Assembly (NCBI GenBank): GCA_016869675.1
Contig: VGDP01000004.1
Span: 1-64,000, forward strand
Length of the DNA stretch: 64,000 nucleotides
DNA from: Alphaproteobacteria bacterium
Lineage (GTDB): Bacteria > Pseudomonadota > Alphaproteobacteria > SP197
Direction: 5' to 3'
The position numbers and the translations under genes were made by a program. Positions 8,263 to 16,585 of the stretch are shown here, piece by piece. Below the pieces are notes generated by a model. It had not been told where the DNA came from and did no database searches. It saw only the letters and a program-made list of their open reading frames with translations. Positions within the stretch are counted from its first letter, which is position 1. Each line of letters starts with the position of its first letter.

Positions 8263-8792
8263 TCTCCGGTCTCGCCCGGCGGGTTGGTGCGCGTAGCACG
8301 TTCGCCGGCTTGGCGTTCGCGCCAGTGGTTGAGCGCCCAGCGCACCGACGGGAAGGCCAGATCGGGCCACGGGATCGTCTCCCACGCGGCGAAGCGCAAC
8401 TCCAGCGTCTCGACACCTGGCGCGACGTCGGGCCGGGCCAGACGCGCCGCGAAGATCACCTGCACCTGGCTGATGCGCGGGATCGAGTAGACCGCCAGCA
8501 TGCCGTCGAGCACGATCTCGGCGCCGGCCTCCTCGCGCGCCTCGCGCCGGGCTCCCTCGGCCGTCGACTCGCCGAGCTCCAGGTAGCCGGCCGGGATGGT
8601 CCAGAAGCCCTTGCGCGGGTCGATGGCGCGCCGGCACAGCAGCACGTTGCCCTCGTGCTCGACCACGGCGCCGACCACGACCTTGGGGTTGCTGTAGAGC
8701 ACGAAGCCGCAACTGTCGCACACCAGACGTTCGCGGTTGTCGCCGTCGGGCACCTTGAGCGTCGTGGGGCCGCGCAGCTCCGTCTCCGCCAT
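8256..8792 (-). CDS. NUDIX hydrolase with N-terminal zinc-ribbon remnant
   Basis: A 178-residue pyrophosphohydrolase. The NUDIX box is complete at about residues 69-93 (GYLELGESTAEGARREAREE then AG-x-E-I). An N-terminal CDSCG (25-29) plus YSNPKVVVGAVV recalls the half zinc-ribbon and NPK segment of NudC-like and related bacterial NUDIX proteins, but only one CxxC pair is present. The substrate (NADH, ADP-ribose or a nucleotide) cannot be decided. It begins 8 bp after the stop of the MFS gene, so the two are probably co-transcribed. Confidence 0.88.
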   Translation of the reverse strand: MAETELRGPTTLKVPDGDNRERLVCDSCGFVLYSNPKVVVGAVVEHEGNVLLCRRAIDPRKGFWTIPAGYLELGESTAEGARREAREEAGAEIVLDGMLAVYSIPRISQVQVIFAARLARPDVAPGVETLELRFAAWETIPWPDLAFPSVRWALNHWRERQAGERATRTNPPGETGDY

Positions 8793-8800
8793 GGCCGCGC

Positions 8801-10006
8801 CTACTCGGCCGGCACCGGCACGGGCGCCGAGCGCGGGGCCGTGGCGCGCGGCAAACCCGCCGCCGTGACCGCCGCGATCGAGGCGAGCAGCGCGAGCCCG
8901 CCCAGGAGAGGCGCGAACGATCCGGTCCAGCTGTGCACGGCCGCGACCAGCGCGGTCGAGGCGGCCGCGACGCCCAACGCCAGGACGAACTTCGCGCCGA
9001 ACGCGGTGGCGCGCCAGCGCGCCGGCGCGTAACGGGCGAGCAGCGCGTTCTCGCCCGGCGTGTTGCCGGTGTTGACGAACACCAGCGCCACCGCCACGGG
9101 CACGACGGCCGCGCCGCTGGCCAGGGCGAGACCCAGCAGCAGCGGCGCCTGGACCAGGAACGCCAGCAGGTAGACCTTGCGCAGGTCGAAGCGGTCGGCA
9201 AGCCAGCCGCCCAGGATCTGCGAGCCGATGGCGAACAGGAACACCAGTGACACGACGCCGCCGGTGACGCCGACACCGGTGCCGGCGCCGACCACGCGCT
9301 CCTCCACCAGCTTCGGCAGCGACCACTGCACCACCTGGTAGACGACGCCGGTGATGAGCATGGTGAGCGACAGCACCCAGAACGCGCGCACCATGTCGCT
9401 CCGGCTGGCCGGCGGCTCGGGTTTGCGATCGACGGCGGCGGCGGCGATGCGACCGCCGCGCACCAGGGCGAGGAACGCGACACCCGTGACGACGCACACC
9501 ACGCCCGGCACGATGAACGCCGCGCGCCAGTCCACCAGCTCGGTCAGCGCCCCGGCGACCAACGCGGCGCCGGCCGTGCCCAGGTTGCCGAAGATGCCGT
9601 TGATGCCGAGCGCGCGGCCACGGTTGACCGCGTTGCGCACCAGCCAGGCGATGCCCACGGGGTGGTAGATCGAGGCGAAGAAGCCGATCGAGGCGAGCCC
9701 GAGCCCGAGCCCGAGAGGCGAGCTGGCCAGGCCCGTGAGTATCGCGGCGGCGCCGGTGCCCAGGAAGAAGATCGCCATCATGCCCTCGGCGCTCCAGCGA
9801 TCGCCGAGCCAGCCGGCCGGCAGCGCCATGGCGCCGAACAAAACGTTGCCGGCCACCGCCAGCAGCAGCAGGTCGCCGTAGGCCATGGCGAAGACCGGCT
9901 CGAGCGCCAGCACCACCGTGGGGTAGAGCACCATGAAGAGGTGCGAATAGCTGTGCGCGACGCTCGAGAAACCGAGCGCGAGGCGGGGCGAGGCACGGGA
10001 CGACAT
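8801..10006 (-). CDS. MFS transporter
   Basis: A 401-residue inner-membrane carrier of the major facilitator superfamily with about twelve hydrophobic segments. The opening resembles fosmidomycin-resistance-like exporters (SVAHSYSHLFMVLYPTVVLAL). A loop with WLGDRW (between TM2 and TM3) and WLADRFDLRK (between TM8 and TM9) gives the usual MFS signature in each half. The substrate is unknown. ATG 10006 is chosen; upstream codons read through the divergent promoter of the toxin-antitoxin pair. The NUDIX gene follows directly. Confidence 0.88.
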   Translation of the reverse strand: MSSRASPRLALGFSSVAHSYSHLFMVLYPTVVLALEPVFAMAYGDLLLLAVAGNVLFGAMALPAGWLGDRWSAEGMMAIFFLGTGAAAILTGLASSPLGLGLGLASIGFFASIYHPVGIAWLVRNAVNRGRALGINGIFGNLGTAGAALVAGALTELVDWRAAFIVPGVVCVVTGVAFLALVRGGRIAAAAVDRKPEPPASRSDMVRAFWVLSLTMLITGVVYQVVQWSLPKLVEERVVGAGTGVGVTGGVVSLVFLFAIGSQILGGWLADRFDLRKVYLLAFLVQAPLLLGLALASGAAVVPVAVALVFVNTGNTPGENALLARYAPARWRATAFGAKFVLALGVAAASTALVAAVHSWTGSFAPLLGGLALLASIAAVTAAGLPRATAPRSAPVPVPAE

Positions 10007-10035
10007 GGCCGAAGCATAGCGCCCCGCGCCTCGCC

Positions 10036-10064
10036 TTGTCGCGTTCGCCGGCGGAGCGTACGAT
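10036..10064 (+). promoter_or_regulatory. Candidate promoter of the toxin-antitoxin pair
   Basis: TTGTCG (10036-10041), 17 bp, then TACGAT (10059-10064), 35 bp before the antitoxin ATG. It sits directly before an inverted repeat at 10065-10086, the usual geometry of an autoregulated toxin-antitoxin promoter. Confidence 0.5.
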
Positions 10065-10086
10065 ATGGTCAACACCGAATGACCAT
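10065..10086 (+). promoter_or_regulatory. Inverted repeat, probable antitoxin operator
   Basis: Perfect 7-bp arms ATGGTCA (10065-10071) and TGACCAT (10080-10086) are separated by 8 bp. The repeat starts immediately after the -10 box and ends 12 bp before the antitoxin ATG. Antitoxins of this family repress their own promoters by binding such palindromes. Confidence 0.55.
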
Positions 10087-10098
10087 GTGGAGGCAGCC

Positions 10099-10341
10099 AT
10101 GCCCGAGGAGGTCAAGGTCGGCATCGCCGAGTTCAAGGCCAAGTGCGCGCGCATCGTCGATGACGTGGAAAAGCGCCGCATCCGTGTGACCGTGACCCGC
10201 CGGGGCAAGCCGGTGGCGCGCCTCGTCGAGATCAAGCCGAGGAAGGCAACCAGTCTTTATGGAGCGATGGCGGGGACCGTGACGATCCATGGCGACATCG
10301 TTTCTCCGGCGGAGCCCGACTGGAACGTGCTCAAGGACTGA
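10099..10341 (+). CDS. Phd/YefM-type antitoxin
   Basis: An 80-residue antitoxin. The N-terminal part (VGIAEFKAKCARIVDDVEKR then RIRVTVTRRGKPVARLVEI) is the Phd/YefM DNA-binding and dimerisation fold. The C-terminal tail (YGAMAGTVTIHGDIVSPAEPDW) should wrap the toxin, and the xxPxEPDW-type ending is common in partners of PIN toxins. ATG 10099 follows GGAGG. The toxin begins 3 bp after its stop. Expected role: neutralising the toxin and repressing the shared promoter. Confidence 0.9.
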   Translation: MPEEVKVGIAEFKAKCARIVDDVEKRRIRVTVTRRGKPVARLVEIKPRKATSLYGAMAGTVTIHGDIVSPAEPDWNVLKD

Positions 10342-10344
10342 TCC

Positions 10345-10749
10345 TTGGTTGTCCTCGACACCTGCGCGTTCATCTGGCTTGTCAACCGGAACTCCATGAG
10401 CCCGCTCGCCATCCGTCGTATCGACGCGGCGAGCGCTTCGGGGAATGTGGTCATTCCCGCCGTCGCGCTGTTTGAAGTGGCCACGCTCTCGCACCGGGGG
10501 CGCATCGACCTGGAGGGTGGACTGGAGCGCTGGCTCGACCGGGCCACGGAACTCCATGGCGTGCGCGTCGAGCCCCTGTCGGGCGCTGTCGCCCTGGATG
10601 CGGCAGCGCTTCCCGGATTGACCCTCGGCGACCCGGCGGATCGATTTGTTATCGCGACCGCGCGGGTCCTGGACGCGCCAGTGGTGACGCGCGACAAGGC
10701 GATTCTCGCCTACGGCCGCACCGGCCACGTCGACGTTATCCGGTGCTGA
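10345..10749 (+). CDS. vapC: PIN-domain toxin, VapC family
   Basis: A 134-residue ribonuclease toxin. The four acidic PIN positions can be seen: Asp in VVLDTCAFIWLV near the start, Glu in the AVALFEVATL helix, and two Asp in LGDPADRFVIATA, followed by the family's VVTRDKAI. It uses a TTG start at 10345, 3 bp after the antitoxin stop, which may lower its translation relative to the antitoxin. It is paired with a Phd/YefM antitoxin, a frequent VapBC arrangement. The target RNA is unknown. Confidence 0.9.
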   Translation: MVVLDTCAFIWLVNRNSMSPLAIRRIDAASASGNVVIPAVALFEVATLSHRGRIDLEGGLERWLDRATELHGVRVEPLSGAVALDAAALPGLTLGDPADRFVIATARVLDAPVVTRDKAILAYGRTGHVDVIRC

Positions 10750-10778
10750 GGGGCGGTCGGAGCGGGGACCGCCGTCGG

Positions 10779-11998
10779 CTATGGCGCGCCGGTGTAGCTG
10801 ATGCGCCAGATGGTGCCGCCCTCGTCGTCGGCGACCAGCAGGCTGACGTCGCGCGCGATGGCCAAGCCGGCGGGCCGGCCCCAGACACGCGCCGTCGCCT
10901 CGCCCTCGTGCCAGAAGCCGACGGCGAAGTTCTCGTAGCTGCCGACCGGCCGGCCCGGAAGCGTACGCGCACGATCTTGTAGCCGGTGGGCTTGGCGCGG
11001 TTCCACGACCCGTGCAGGGCGACGAACGCATCGCCCCGGTAATCCGTCGGGAACTGAGCCGCGTCGTAGAACACGAGGCCCAGCGGCGCCGAATGGGATT
11101 CGAACAGCACGTCGGGCACCACCGTGGCGGCCACCAGGTCGGGGCTGCGGTCGCCGTAGTCCGGGTCCGGGTTCTCGCCGATGTAGGCGTAGGGCCAACC
11201 GAAGAACTCACCCTCGCGCACGCGCGTCAGGAAGTCGGGCACTAGGCCGTCGCCCAGCCCGTCGCGTTCGTTGACGACCACATAGAGCTCGGCGGTATCC
11301 GGGTGGAAGGCGATGCCCACGGGGTTGCGCAGGCCGGCGGCGAAGGTGCGCTGACTTGAACCATCGGCCTCGAACACCTGGACGGTGGCGCGCGGCGCGT
11401 CCTCCTCGGCCACGTTGGCGCGCGAGCCGATGGCGACATAGAAGCGCCGGCCGTCCGGCGCAAAGACCAAGTTGCGCGTCCAGTGGCCGCGCGGCTCGCC
11501 GAAGGCGCCGGGCGCAGTCACCGCCTTGCGCGGGCCGCTGGGCGTGGTGTCGCCCGCCCGGTAGGGGAAGCGCCAGACGCCCATGACGTCGGCGACGTAG
11601 AGGAAGCCGTCGCGGATGGCGAGCCCGTGCGGCCCGGCCAGGTCGCCGGCGAATATGCGGATCAGGTCGGCGGTCCCGTCGCCGTCCTCGTCGCGCAGGA
11701 CCGTGACGGTGCCGTCCTTGGCCTGGGCGAGCAGCACGTCTCCGTTGTCCGCCACGGTCATCCAGCGCGCGTGACCCAGGCCCTCGGCGAACAGGTTGGC
11801 GGCGAAGCCCGGCGGCAGGCGAAGGGCCGCGTCGGCGGGGCGCGCCATGGTCTGGGAGCCGTTGACGACGCTTTCGGTGGCGCCCGGCGGCGGCAGATCC
11901 GCCGGCGTCAGGTGAAAGACCTGGCCGACCTCCTGGTCCGTGCCCGGCGCGGCCGCCGCCGAGGCCGCGAGTACCAGGATGGCGGCCAGCCACCTCAC
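10779..11998 (-). pseudogene. PQQ-type sugar dehydrogenase, frameshifted
   Basis: A six-bladed beta-propeller of the sorbosone/glucose dehydrogenase (GdhB-like) group. GTG 11998 overlaps the stop of the amidotransferase (GTGA) and starts a signal peptide (LAAILVLAASAAAAPG), so the product is periplasmic and might feed electrons to a cytochrome c. Propeller segments run from LPPGFAANLFAEGLGHAR to ALHGSWNRAKPTGYKIVRV. The frame then shifts at about 10943-10957 inside a GGCC tandem repeat, and the last 60 residues (GSYENFAVGFWHEGEATARV to WRISYTGAP) continue in another frame. Adding one 4-bp unit restores the protein. It is either a recent pseudogene or a sequence error. Confidence 0.75.
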
Positions 11999-12855
11999 GA
12001 CCGCAGCCGGGGCATCACCTGGTGCGCGACCCAGTTGGCGACCTCGACCTCGCGCAACTTGGGGTTCATGACGTCCTCGTCGATGCCGAGCGACCAGGCC
12101 AGGTCGAACCGTGTGGGATCCTCGTGCAGAGCCTCGAGCCTGGCCACGTGCTCGCGCGCCTGCTCCTCGGTGCGGAAGAAGCCGAGCTGCATCAGTTTGG
12201 CGATGCGGCAATAGGTCAGCCGCGCCATCTCGTGCAGGTCGTACTCAGGGTGGTACTGCGGCGCCCAGAACGTGCCGTTGCCGTGGTTGACGCACACCGC
12301 CTGCACCGCCGAGAAGCCGTTGGAGGCCAGCGCCAGCGCGCCCGGCGGCAGGTGCGTGATCTCGTCGACGTGGCTGATGAAGGCGTCGAACACGCCGGGC
12401 TTGCCCACGTACATCGGGTGCGCGCGCCCTTCGGGCGTGAGCCGCACCTTGCGCGCGATGCCCATCTCGCGGCCCTTGGGGCTGGCGCGCACGATGCCAC
12501 CGGCGGCGACCACGGCGACCTGCGCCGCCCAGCAACTGCCGAAGCTGGGCGTGCCGACGTGGAAGATCTCGCGCGCCAGCTCGATCTGGCGGCGCACGCG
12601 CGCATCCTTGTCGTCGTAGGCGGTCAGGTTGCAGCCGGTCCAGCACGCGCCGTCGTACTCGTCGAGCCCCACACCCTTGGGCAGCGCGGCGCCCGGATCG
12701 GACGGGTAGAGGATGTCGACGGCAGCGTTGGGCGCGTGGCGCCGCACCATGCGGGCGTAGAGCTCGCCGGCGACCGAGCAGCCGCCGGCGGCCAGTTCGT
12801 CGCGGCTCTCCTTGCCGTAGCCGTCGATGACCAGGAAGCGGGGCGAGGTGGCCAT
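11995..12855 (-). CDS. Class I glutamine amidotransferase-like protein
   Basis: A 286-residue protein with the GATase fold. The nucleophile elbow is Cys108 in FGSCWAAQ and the partner pair is His202 and Glu204 in QYHPEYD, so the glutaminase triad is complete. There is no synthetase domain, so it resembles stand-alone GMP-synthase-like amidotransferases that act on small molecules or degrade gamma-glutamyl compounds. The substrate is not predictable. ATG 12855 follows a strong GGAGGG. It sits between a HAD phosphatase (upstream) and the sugar dehydrogenase, in one operon. Confidence 0.85.
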   Translation of the reverse strand: MATSPRFLVIDGYGKESRDELAAGGCSVAGELYARMVRRHAPNAAVDILYPSDPGAALPKGVGLDEYDGACWTGCNLTAYDDKDARVRRQIELAREIFHVGTPSFGSCWAAQVAVVAAGGIVRASPKGREMGIARKVRLTPEGRAHPMYVGKPGVFDAFISHVDEITHLPPGALALASNGFSAVQAVCVNHGNGTFWAPQYHPEYDLHEMARLTYCRIAKLMQLGFFRTEEQAREHVARLEALHEDPTRFDLAWSLGIDEDVMNPKLREVEVANWVAHQVMPRLRS

Positions 12856-12866
12856 GAACCCTCCGA

Positions 12867-13616
12867 TCAGGCGAGCCGGTCGATGATAGCGGGAAGATCG
12901 GCGTGACGCTCGCACACCGCGTCCGCCGTGGTGCCCTGGCGGTCGGCGGCGCGGGTCGCCACGAACAGCACCGCCTTCATGCCGAGCGCGTGCGGCCCCT
13001 TGATGTCGTTGTGCTCGCGGTCGCCGACATGGACCATCTCGTCGAGCCGCACGCCGAGCGCGCTGGCCACGTGGTTGAACATGTCCGGGTGCGGCTTGGA
13101 ATGGCCGACCTCGTCGGAGAAGGCGAACGCCTGGAAGTGGCGCAGCACGCCGTGCGCCTCGAGCAGCTGGCGCAGCGCCCAGCCGGGGCTGACGATGGCG
13201 TCCGAGACGATGCACAGCCTGTAGCGCGCGGCGAGCGCGGCGAGCGCGGCGTCGATCCCCTCGATCAGGTCGGGGCGGATCGTCACCTCCATGGTCTGGT
13301 GCGCCTTGACCACGCCGTCCCACGCCGACCCGGTCAGGGTGCGGCCGAGGCCCTTGAGTAGGACGCCGAGGCGCTCCTTGATGGTCCAGGTGATGGCGTG
13401 CTCGCGCCACACCTTGTTGAATGCCGCGTCGGCCACGTCGTAGGCCAGGCTGACGGTCTCGAACGGGATGGGGCCCTGGGCGGCCAGCGCGCCGTGCACC
13501 AAGTGGCGGCGCTCGTCGCGCTTGGAGCGCAGGCCCCGGGCCTTGCGCTTGGGTTCGTCCGAATCGTCGTGGACGATGGTGTCCCACAGATCGAAGCTGA
13601 TCGCCTTGATCGCCAT
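12867..13616 (-). CDS. HAD-superfamily hydrolase
   Basis: A 249-residue phosphatase-like protein. Motif I is ISFDLWDTIV (Asp9), motif II IVSDAI, motif III the lysine in FSDEVGHSKPHPDMF, and motif IV HVGDREHNDIKGP. Between motifs I and II lies a helical cap of about 100 residues (C1 type). The substrate is unknown. It is first in an operon with the amidotransferase, whose start is 11 bp downstream, and is divergent from the hisN-like gene. Confidence 0.88.
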   Translation of the reverse strand: MAIKAISFDLWDTIVHDDSDEPKRKARGLRSKRDERRHLVHGALAAQGPIPFETVSLAYDVADAAFNKVWREHAITWTIKERLGVLLKGLGRTLTGSAWDGVVKAHQTMEVTIRPDLIEGIDAALAALAARYRLCIVSDAIVSPGWALRQLLEAHGVLRHFQAFAFSDEVGHSKPHPDMFNHVASALGVRLDEMVHVGDREHNDIKGPHALGMKAVLFVATRAADRQGTTADAVCERHADLPAIIDRLA

Positions 13617-13745
13617 GACCGGTCCCTGGTTGCGCCGGGCCGGCAGTGTTGCCAAGGGCCTGCTGCCGCGCAACGGGAAAATCTGGGAGAAAATCCTCTG
13701 CGGGGTGCTTGATTCGGCGGGTGCGGCGGGCGCACAAACGCGGCC

Positions 13746-14531
13746 ATGGACCGCTGTCCCGACGACCTGGTCGCCTTCGCCCACCGCCTGGCCGACGCCG
13801 CCGCAGCCGTGCAACGCCGCTGGTACCGCCAGGACCCGCCGGTGACCATCAAACCGGACGGCAGCCCGGTGACCGTGGCCGACAAGGAGGCCGAACGGGC
13901 CTTGCGGGCGCTGCTGGCCGCGACCCACCCCGACCACGGCATCGTCGGCGAGGAGGAGCCACCCCATCGCGCCGACGCCGAATGGGTCTGGGTGTTCGAC
14001 CCGATCGACGGCACCAAGGATTTCGTCGCCGGCAAGCCGGTGTTCGGCACCCTGATCGCCCTGGCGCACAACGGCCGGCCGGTGCTGGGCGTCATCGACC
14101 AGGCGATCGTGGGCGACCGCTGGGTCGGCGCCGACGGCCACGGCACGCGGCTGAACGGCGCGCCCGTTCGCGTGCGCGCCTGCGCGACAATCGCCGAGGC
14201 GATCGTCTCGACCAGCGGCCCGGGCGACTACGCCAAGGCGGTCGACGCCGAGCTCGCGCGCGTGCGCCGGGGCGCCCGCTGGCTGCGCTTCGGCGCCGAT
14301 TGCGTCAACTACGGCCTGGTCGCCGCCGGCCTGATGGACGTGGTCGCCGACGCCGGGCTCGACGCCCACGATTTCGCGGCGCTGGACGCCGTGGTGCGCA
14401 ACGCTGGCGGCCGCTTCTCCGACTGGTCCGGCAGGGCGATCACGTTGAAATCCGACGGGCGCGTGCTGGCCACGGGCGACGGGCGCGTCCACGCCGAGGC
14501 GCTGGCACGAATCGCCGACCGCGCCGGTTGA
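13746..14531 (+). CDS. hisN: Inositol-monophosphatase family, histidinol-phosphatase-like
   Basis: A 261-residue Mg-dependent phosphatase. Metal-binding motifs are GEEEP (about 70), DPIDGTKDFVAGKPVFGTLI and, near the C-terminus, DAGLDAHDFAAL. The segment DGTKDFVAG is closer to the histidinol-phosphatase (HisN) branch, which typically has DGTK-x-F-x-x-G, than to SuhB or CysQ. The assignment rests on that and no other his gene is nearby, so inositol or nucleotide phosphatase activity remains possible. The yejABEF genes follow 58 bp downstream. Confidence 0.72.
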   Translation: MDRCPDDLVAFAHRLADAAAAVQRRWYRQDPPVTIKPDGSPVTVADKEAERALRALLAATHPDHGIVGEEEPPHRADAEWVWVFDPIDGTKDFVAGKPVFGTLIALAHNGRPVLGVIDQAIVGDRWVGADGHGTRLNGAPVRVRACATIAEAIVSTSGPGDYAKAVDAELARVRRGARWLRFGADCVNYGLVAAGLMDVVADAGLDAHDFAALDAVVRNAGGRFSDWSGRAITLKSDGRVLATGDGRVHAEALARIADRAG

Positions 14532-14589
14532 ACAGTCCGGCACCGACCTGGGATACTGACGGCCACGTCGGCCACGGCCCAGGAGTGCC

Positions 14590-16416
14590 ATGATCCGCCC
14601 GATCGCCGTCATCGTCGCCCTGGTCCTGGGCATGGACCACGCCCTGGCCGAGGACGCGGTGCCCGCCCACGGCTTCGCCATGCACGGCGACCTGAAGTAC
14701 GGCGCGGACTTCGCGCACTTCGACTATACCGATCCGGCGGCGCCCAAGGGCGGTACCGTGCGCTTCGAGGCGATCGGCAGCTTCGACAACCTCAACCCCT
14801 ACATCCTCAAGGGCGAGGCGGCGGCCGGCGTCGAGACCCTGTCCGAGACGCTGCTGGTTTCCTCGGCCGACGAGGCGTTCTCGGAGTACGGCCTGATCGC
14901 CGAAACCATCGAGGTGCCCGAGGATCGCTCGTGGGTCGCGTTCACCCTCAGGCCCGAGGCGCGCTGGCACGACGGCCAGCCGATCACCGTGGACGACGTG
15001 ATCTTTAGCCTGGAGACCCTGCGCACCCTGGGCCACCCGTTCTACCAGTTCTATTACCGGGACGTGGTGGGCGCCGAGGCGGCGGGCGAGCGACGCGTCA
15101 AGTTCACCTTCGCCGCGGGCACCAACCGGGAACTGCCGCTGATCGTCGGCCAGATGCCGATCCTGCCCAAGCATTACTGGGAGGGCCGGGCGTTCGACGC
15201 CACGACGCTGGATGCGCCGCTGGACAGCGGACCCTACCGGGTTGCCGCGATCGACCCCGGCCGGTCGATCACGTACGAGCGCGTGGCGGACTACTGGGGC
15301 GCGGCCCTGCCCGTGAACGTGGGGCGGCACAACTTCGACGTGATCCGCTACGACTACTACCGGGACCTCAACGTGGCGCGCCAGGCGTTCAAGGCGCACC
15401 AGACCGACCTGCGCGCCGAGAACACCGCCAAGGAATGGGCGACCGGCTACGAGGGCCCGGCGCTGGACGCCGGCCTGATCATCAAGAACCAGATCGAGAC
15501 CCTGGTGCCCCAGGGCATGCAGGGCTTCGTGTTCAACCTGCGCCGCCCCATGTTCCAGGACCGGCGGGTGCGCCAGGCCCTGATCCTGGCGTTCGACTTC
15601 GAATGGTCGAACAAGAACCTGTTCTTCGACGCCTACCAGCGCACCAGCAGCTATTTCGCCGGGTCGAACCTGGCGGCCGAGGGCGAGCCCGGCGCGGCCG
15701 AGCTCGCGCTGCTGGAGCCGTTCCGCGCCGAGCTGCCGCCCGAGGTGTTCGGCCCGGCGTACGTGGCACCCGCGAGCGATGGCTCGGGCAGCGATCGACG
15801 CGCCCTGCGCGAAGCGCTGCGCCTGCTGGAGGAAGCCGGCTGGACCACTCGCGACGGCCAGCTGGTCGGCCCCGACGGCGCGCCCATGACGATCGAGTTC
15901 CTGATCGACCAGCCGGCGTTCGAGCGGGTCGTCGCCGCCTACGTCAAGAACCTCGAGAAGCTGGGCATCGCCACGACCATCCGTCAGGTCGACCCGGCCC
16001 AGTACGAGGCGCGCACCGAGACCTTCGACTTCGACATGATCACCCACCGCTGGGGCCAATCGCCCTCGCCGGGCAACGAGCAGCGCAACATGTGGTCGAG
16101 CGCCGTGGCCGATACGCCGGGCAGCCAGAACTTCGCCGGCATCCGGAGTCCGGCCGTGGACGCCCTGGTCGAGGCGCTGATCGCGGCCCCGGACCGCGCG
16201 GCGCTGGAAACCGCGTGCCGCGCGCTCGACCGCGTGCTGACCTGGGGCTTCTACGTGGTGCCCCACTGGCACCTGGGCGCGACGCGGCTGGCTTACTGGG
16301 ACGTGTTCGGCCGGCCCGCGGTCGATCCGGCCTACGGCGTGGACTTGCAGGCGTGGTGGATCGACCCCGACAAGGCCGCGACCATCGACCAGCGCTCCAA
16401 GGGCGTGTTCGAATGA
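14590..16416 (+). CDS. yejA: Peptide ABC transporter substrate-binding protein, YejA type
   Basis: A 608-residue periplasmic binding protein (SBP family 5), with signal peptide IRPIAVIVALVLGMDHALA. The opening HGFAMHGDLKYGADFAHFDY followed by PAAPKGGT and the ILKGEAAAG segment are typical of YejA, which takes up short peptides and microcin-C-like compounds. The later VDPAQYEARTETFDFDM and FYVVPHWH segments also fit. It is the first gene of yejABEF, though a 169-bp gap holding a repeat separates it from yejB. Confidence 0.93.
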   Translation: MIRPIAVIVALVLGMDHALAEDAVPAHGFAMHGDLKYGADFAHFDYTDPAAPKGGTVRFEAIGSFDNLNPYILKGEAAAGVETLSETLLVSSADEAFSEYGLIAETIEVPEDRSWVAFTLRPEARWHDGQPITVDDVIFSLETLRTLGHPFYQFYYRDVVGAEAAGERRVKFTFAAGTNRELPLIVGQMPILPKHYWEGRAFDATTLDAPLDSGPYRVAAIDPGRSITYERVADYWGAALPVNVGRHNFDVIRYDYYRDLNVARQAFKAHQTDLRAENTAKEWATGYEGPALDAGLIIKNQIETLVPQGMQGFVFNLRRPMFQDRRVRQALILAFDFEWSNKNLFFDAYQRTSSYFAGSNLAAEGEPGAAELALLEPFRAELPPEVFGPAYVAPASDGSGSDRRALREALRLLEEAGWTTRDGQLVGPDGAPMTIEFLIDQPAFERVVAAYVKNLEKLGIATTIRQVDPAQYEARTETFDFDMITHRWGQSPSPGNEQRNMWSSAVADTPGSQNFAGIRSPAVDALVEALIAAPDRAALETACRALDRVLTWGFYVVPHWHLGATRLAYWDVFGRPAVDPAYGVDLQAWWIDPDKAATIDQRSKGVFE

Positions 16417-16440
16417 CGGCGCGCGGGATCGCGCCGATCG

Positions 16441-16546
16441 CCCTTCGTGGTCCGCTGCGCGGCCGCCTCAGGACAGGCGGTTTGTAGTGGGGGAGCTAAG
16501 AATCCCGTTCGTGGTGAGGAGCACACGCCCGGCGCGCGCCACGAAC
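16441..16546 (+). repeat. Dispersed intergenic repeat with hairpin, copy 1
   Basis: In the yejA-yejB gap, CCCTTCG (16441-16447), then exactly 19 bp, then CTCAGGAC (16467-16474). The same words at the same 19-bp distance occur at 41202-41235. Just downstream, GTTCGTGG (16507-16514) and CCACGAAC (16539-16546) form an 8-bp stem. I infer a short mobile or extragenic repeat element. Inside an operon such a hairpin could reduce expression of the downstream genes. Confidence 0.6.
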
Positions 16547-16585
16547 CACGACCCCAGCGTGCCCCCTTCGGCCGTCTGATCCGCC

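Noticed and set aside
6013-9483. A 1156-codon open frame on the minus strand, and many other long antisense frames (for example 14440-16272 and 4838-6085)
   Set aside because: They lie opposite clear genes, are rich in Arg, Ala and Pro, and match the third-position GC bias expected from antisense frames in GC-rich DNA.
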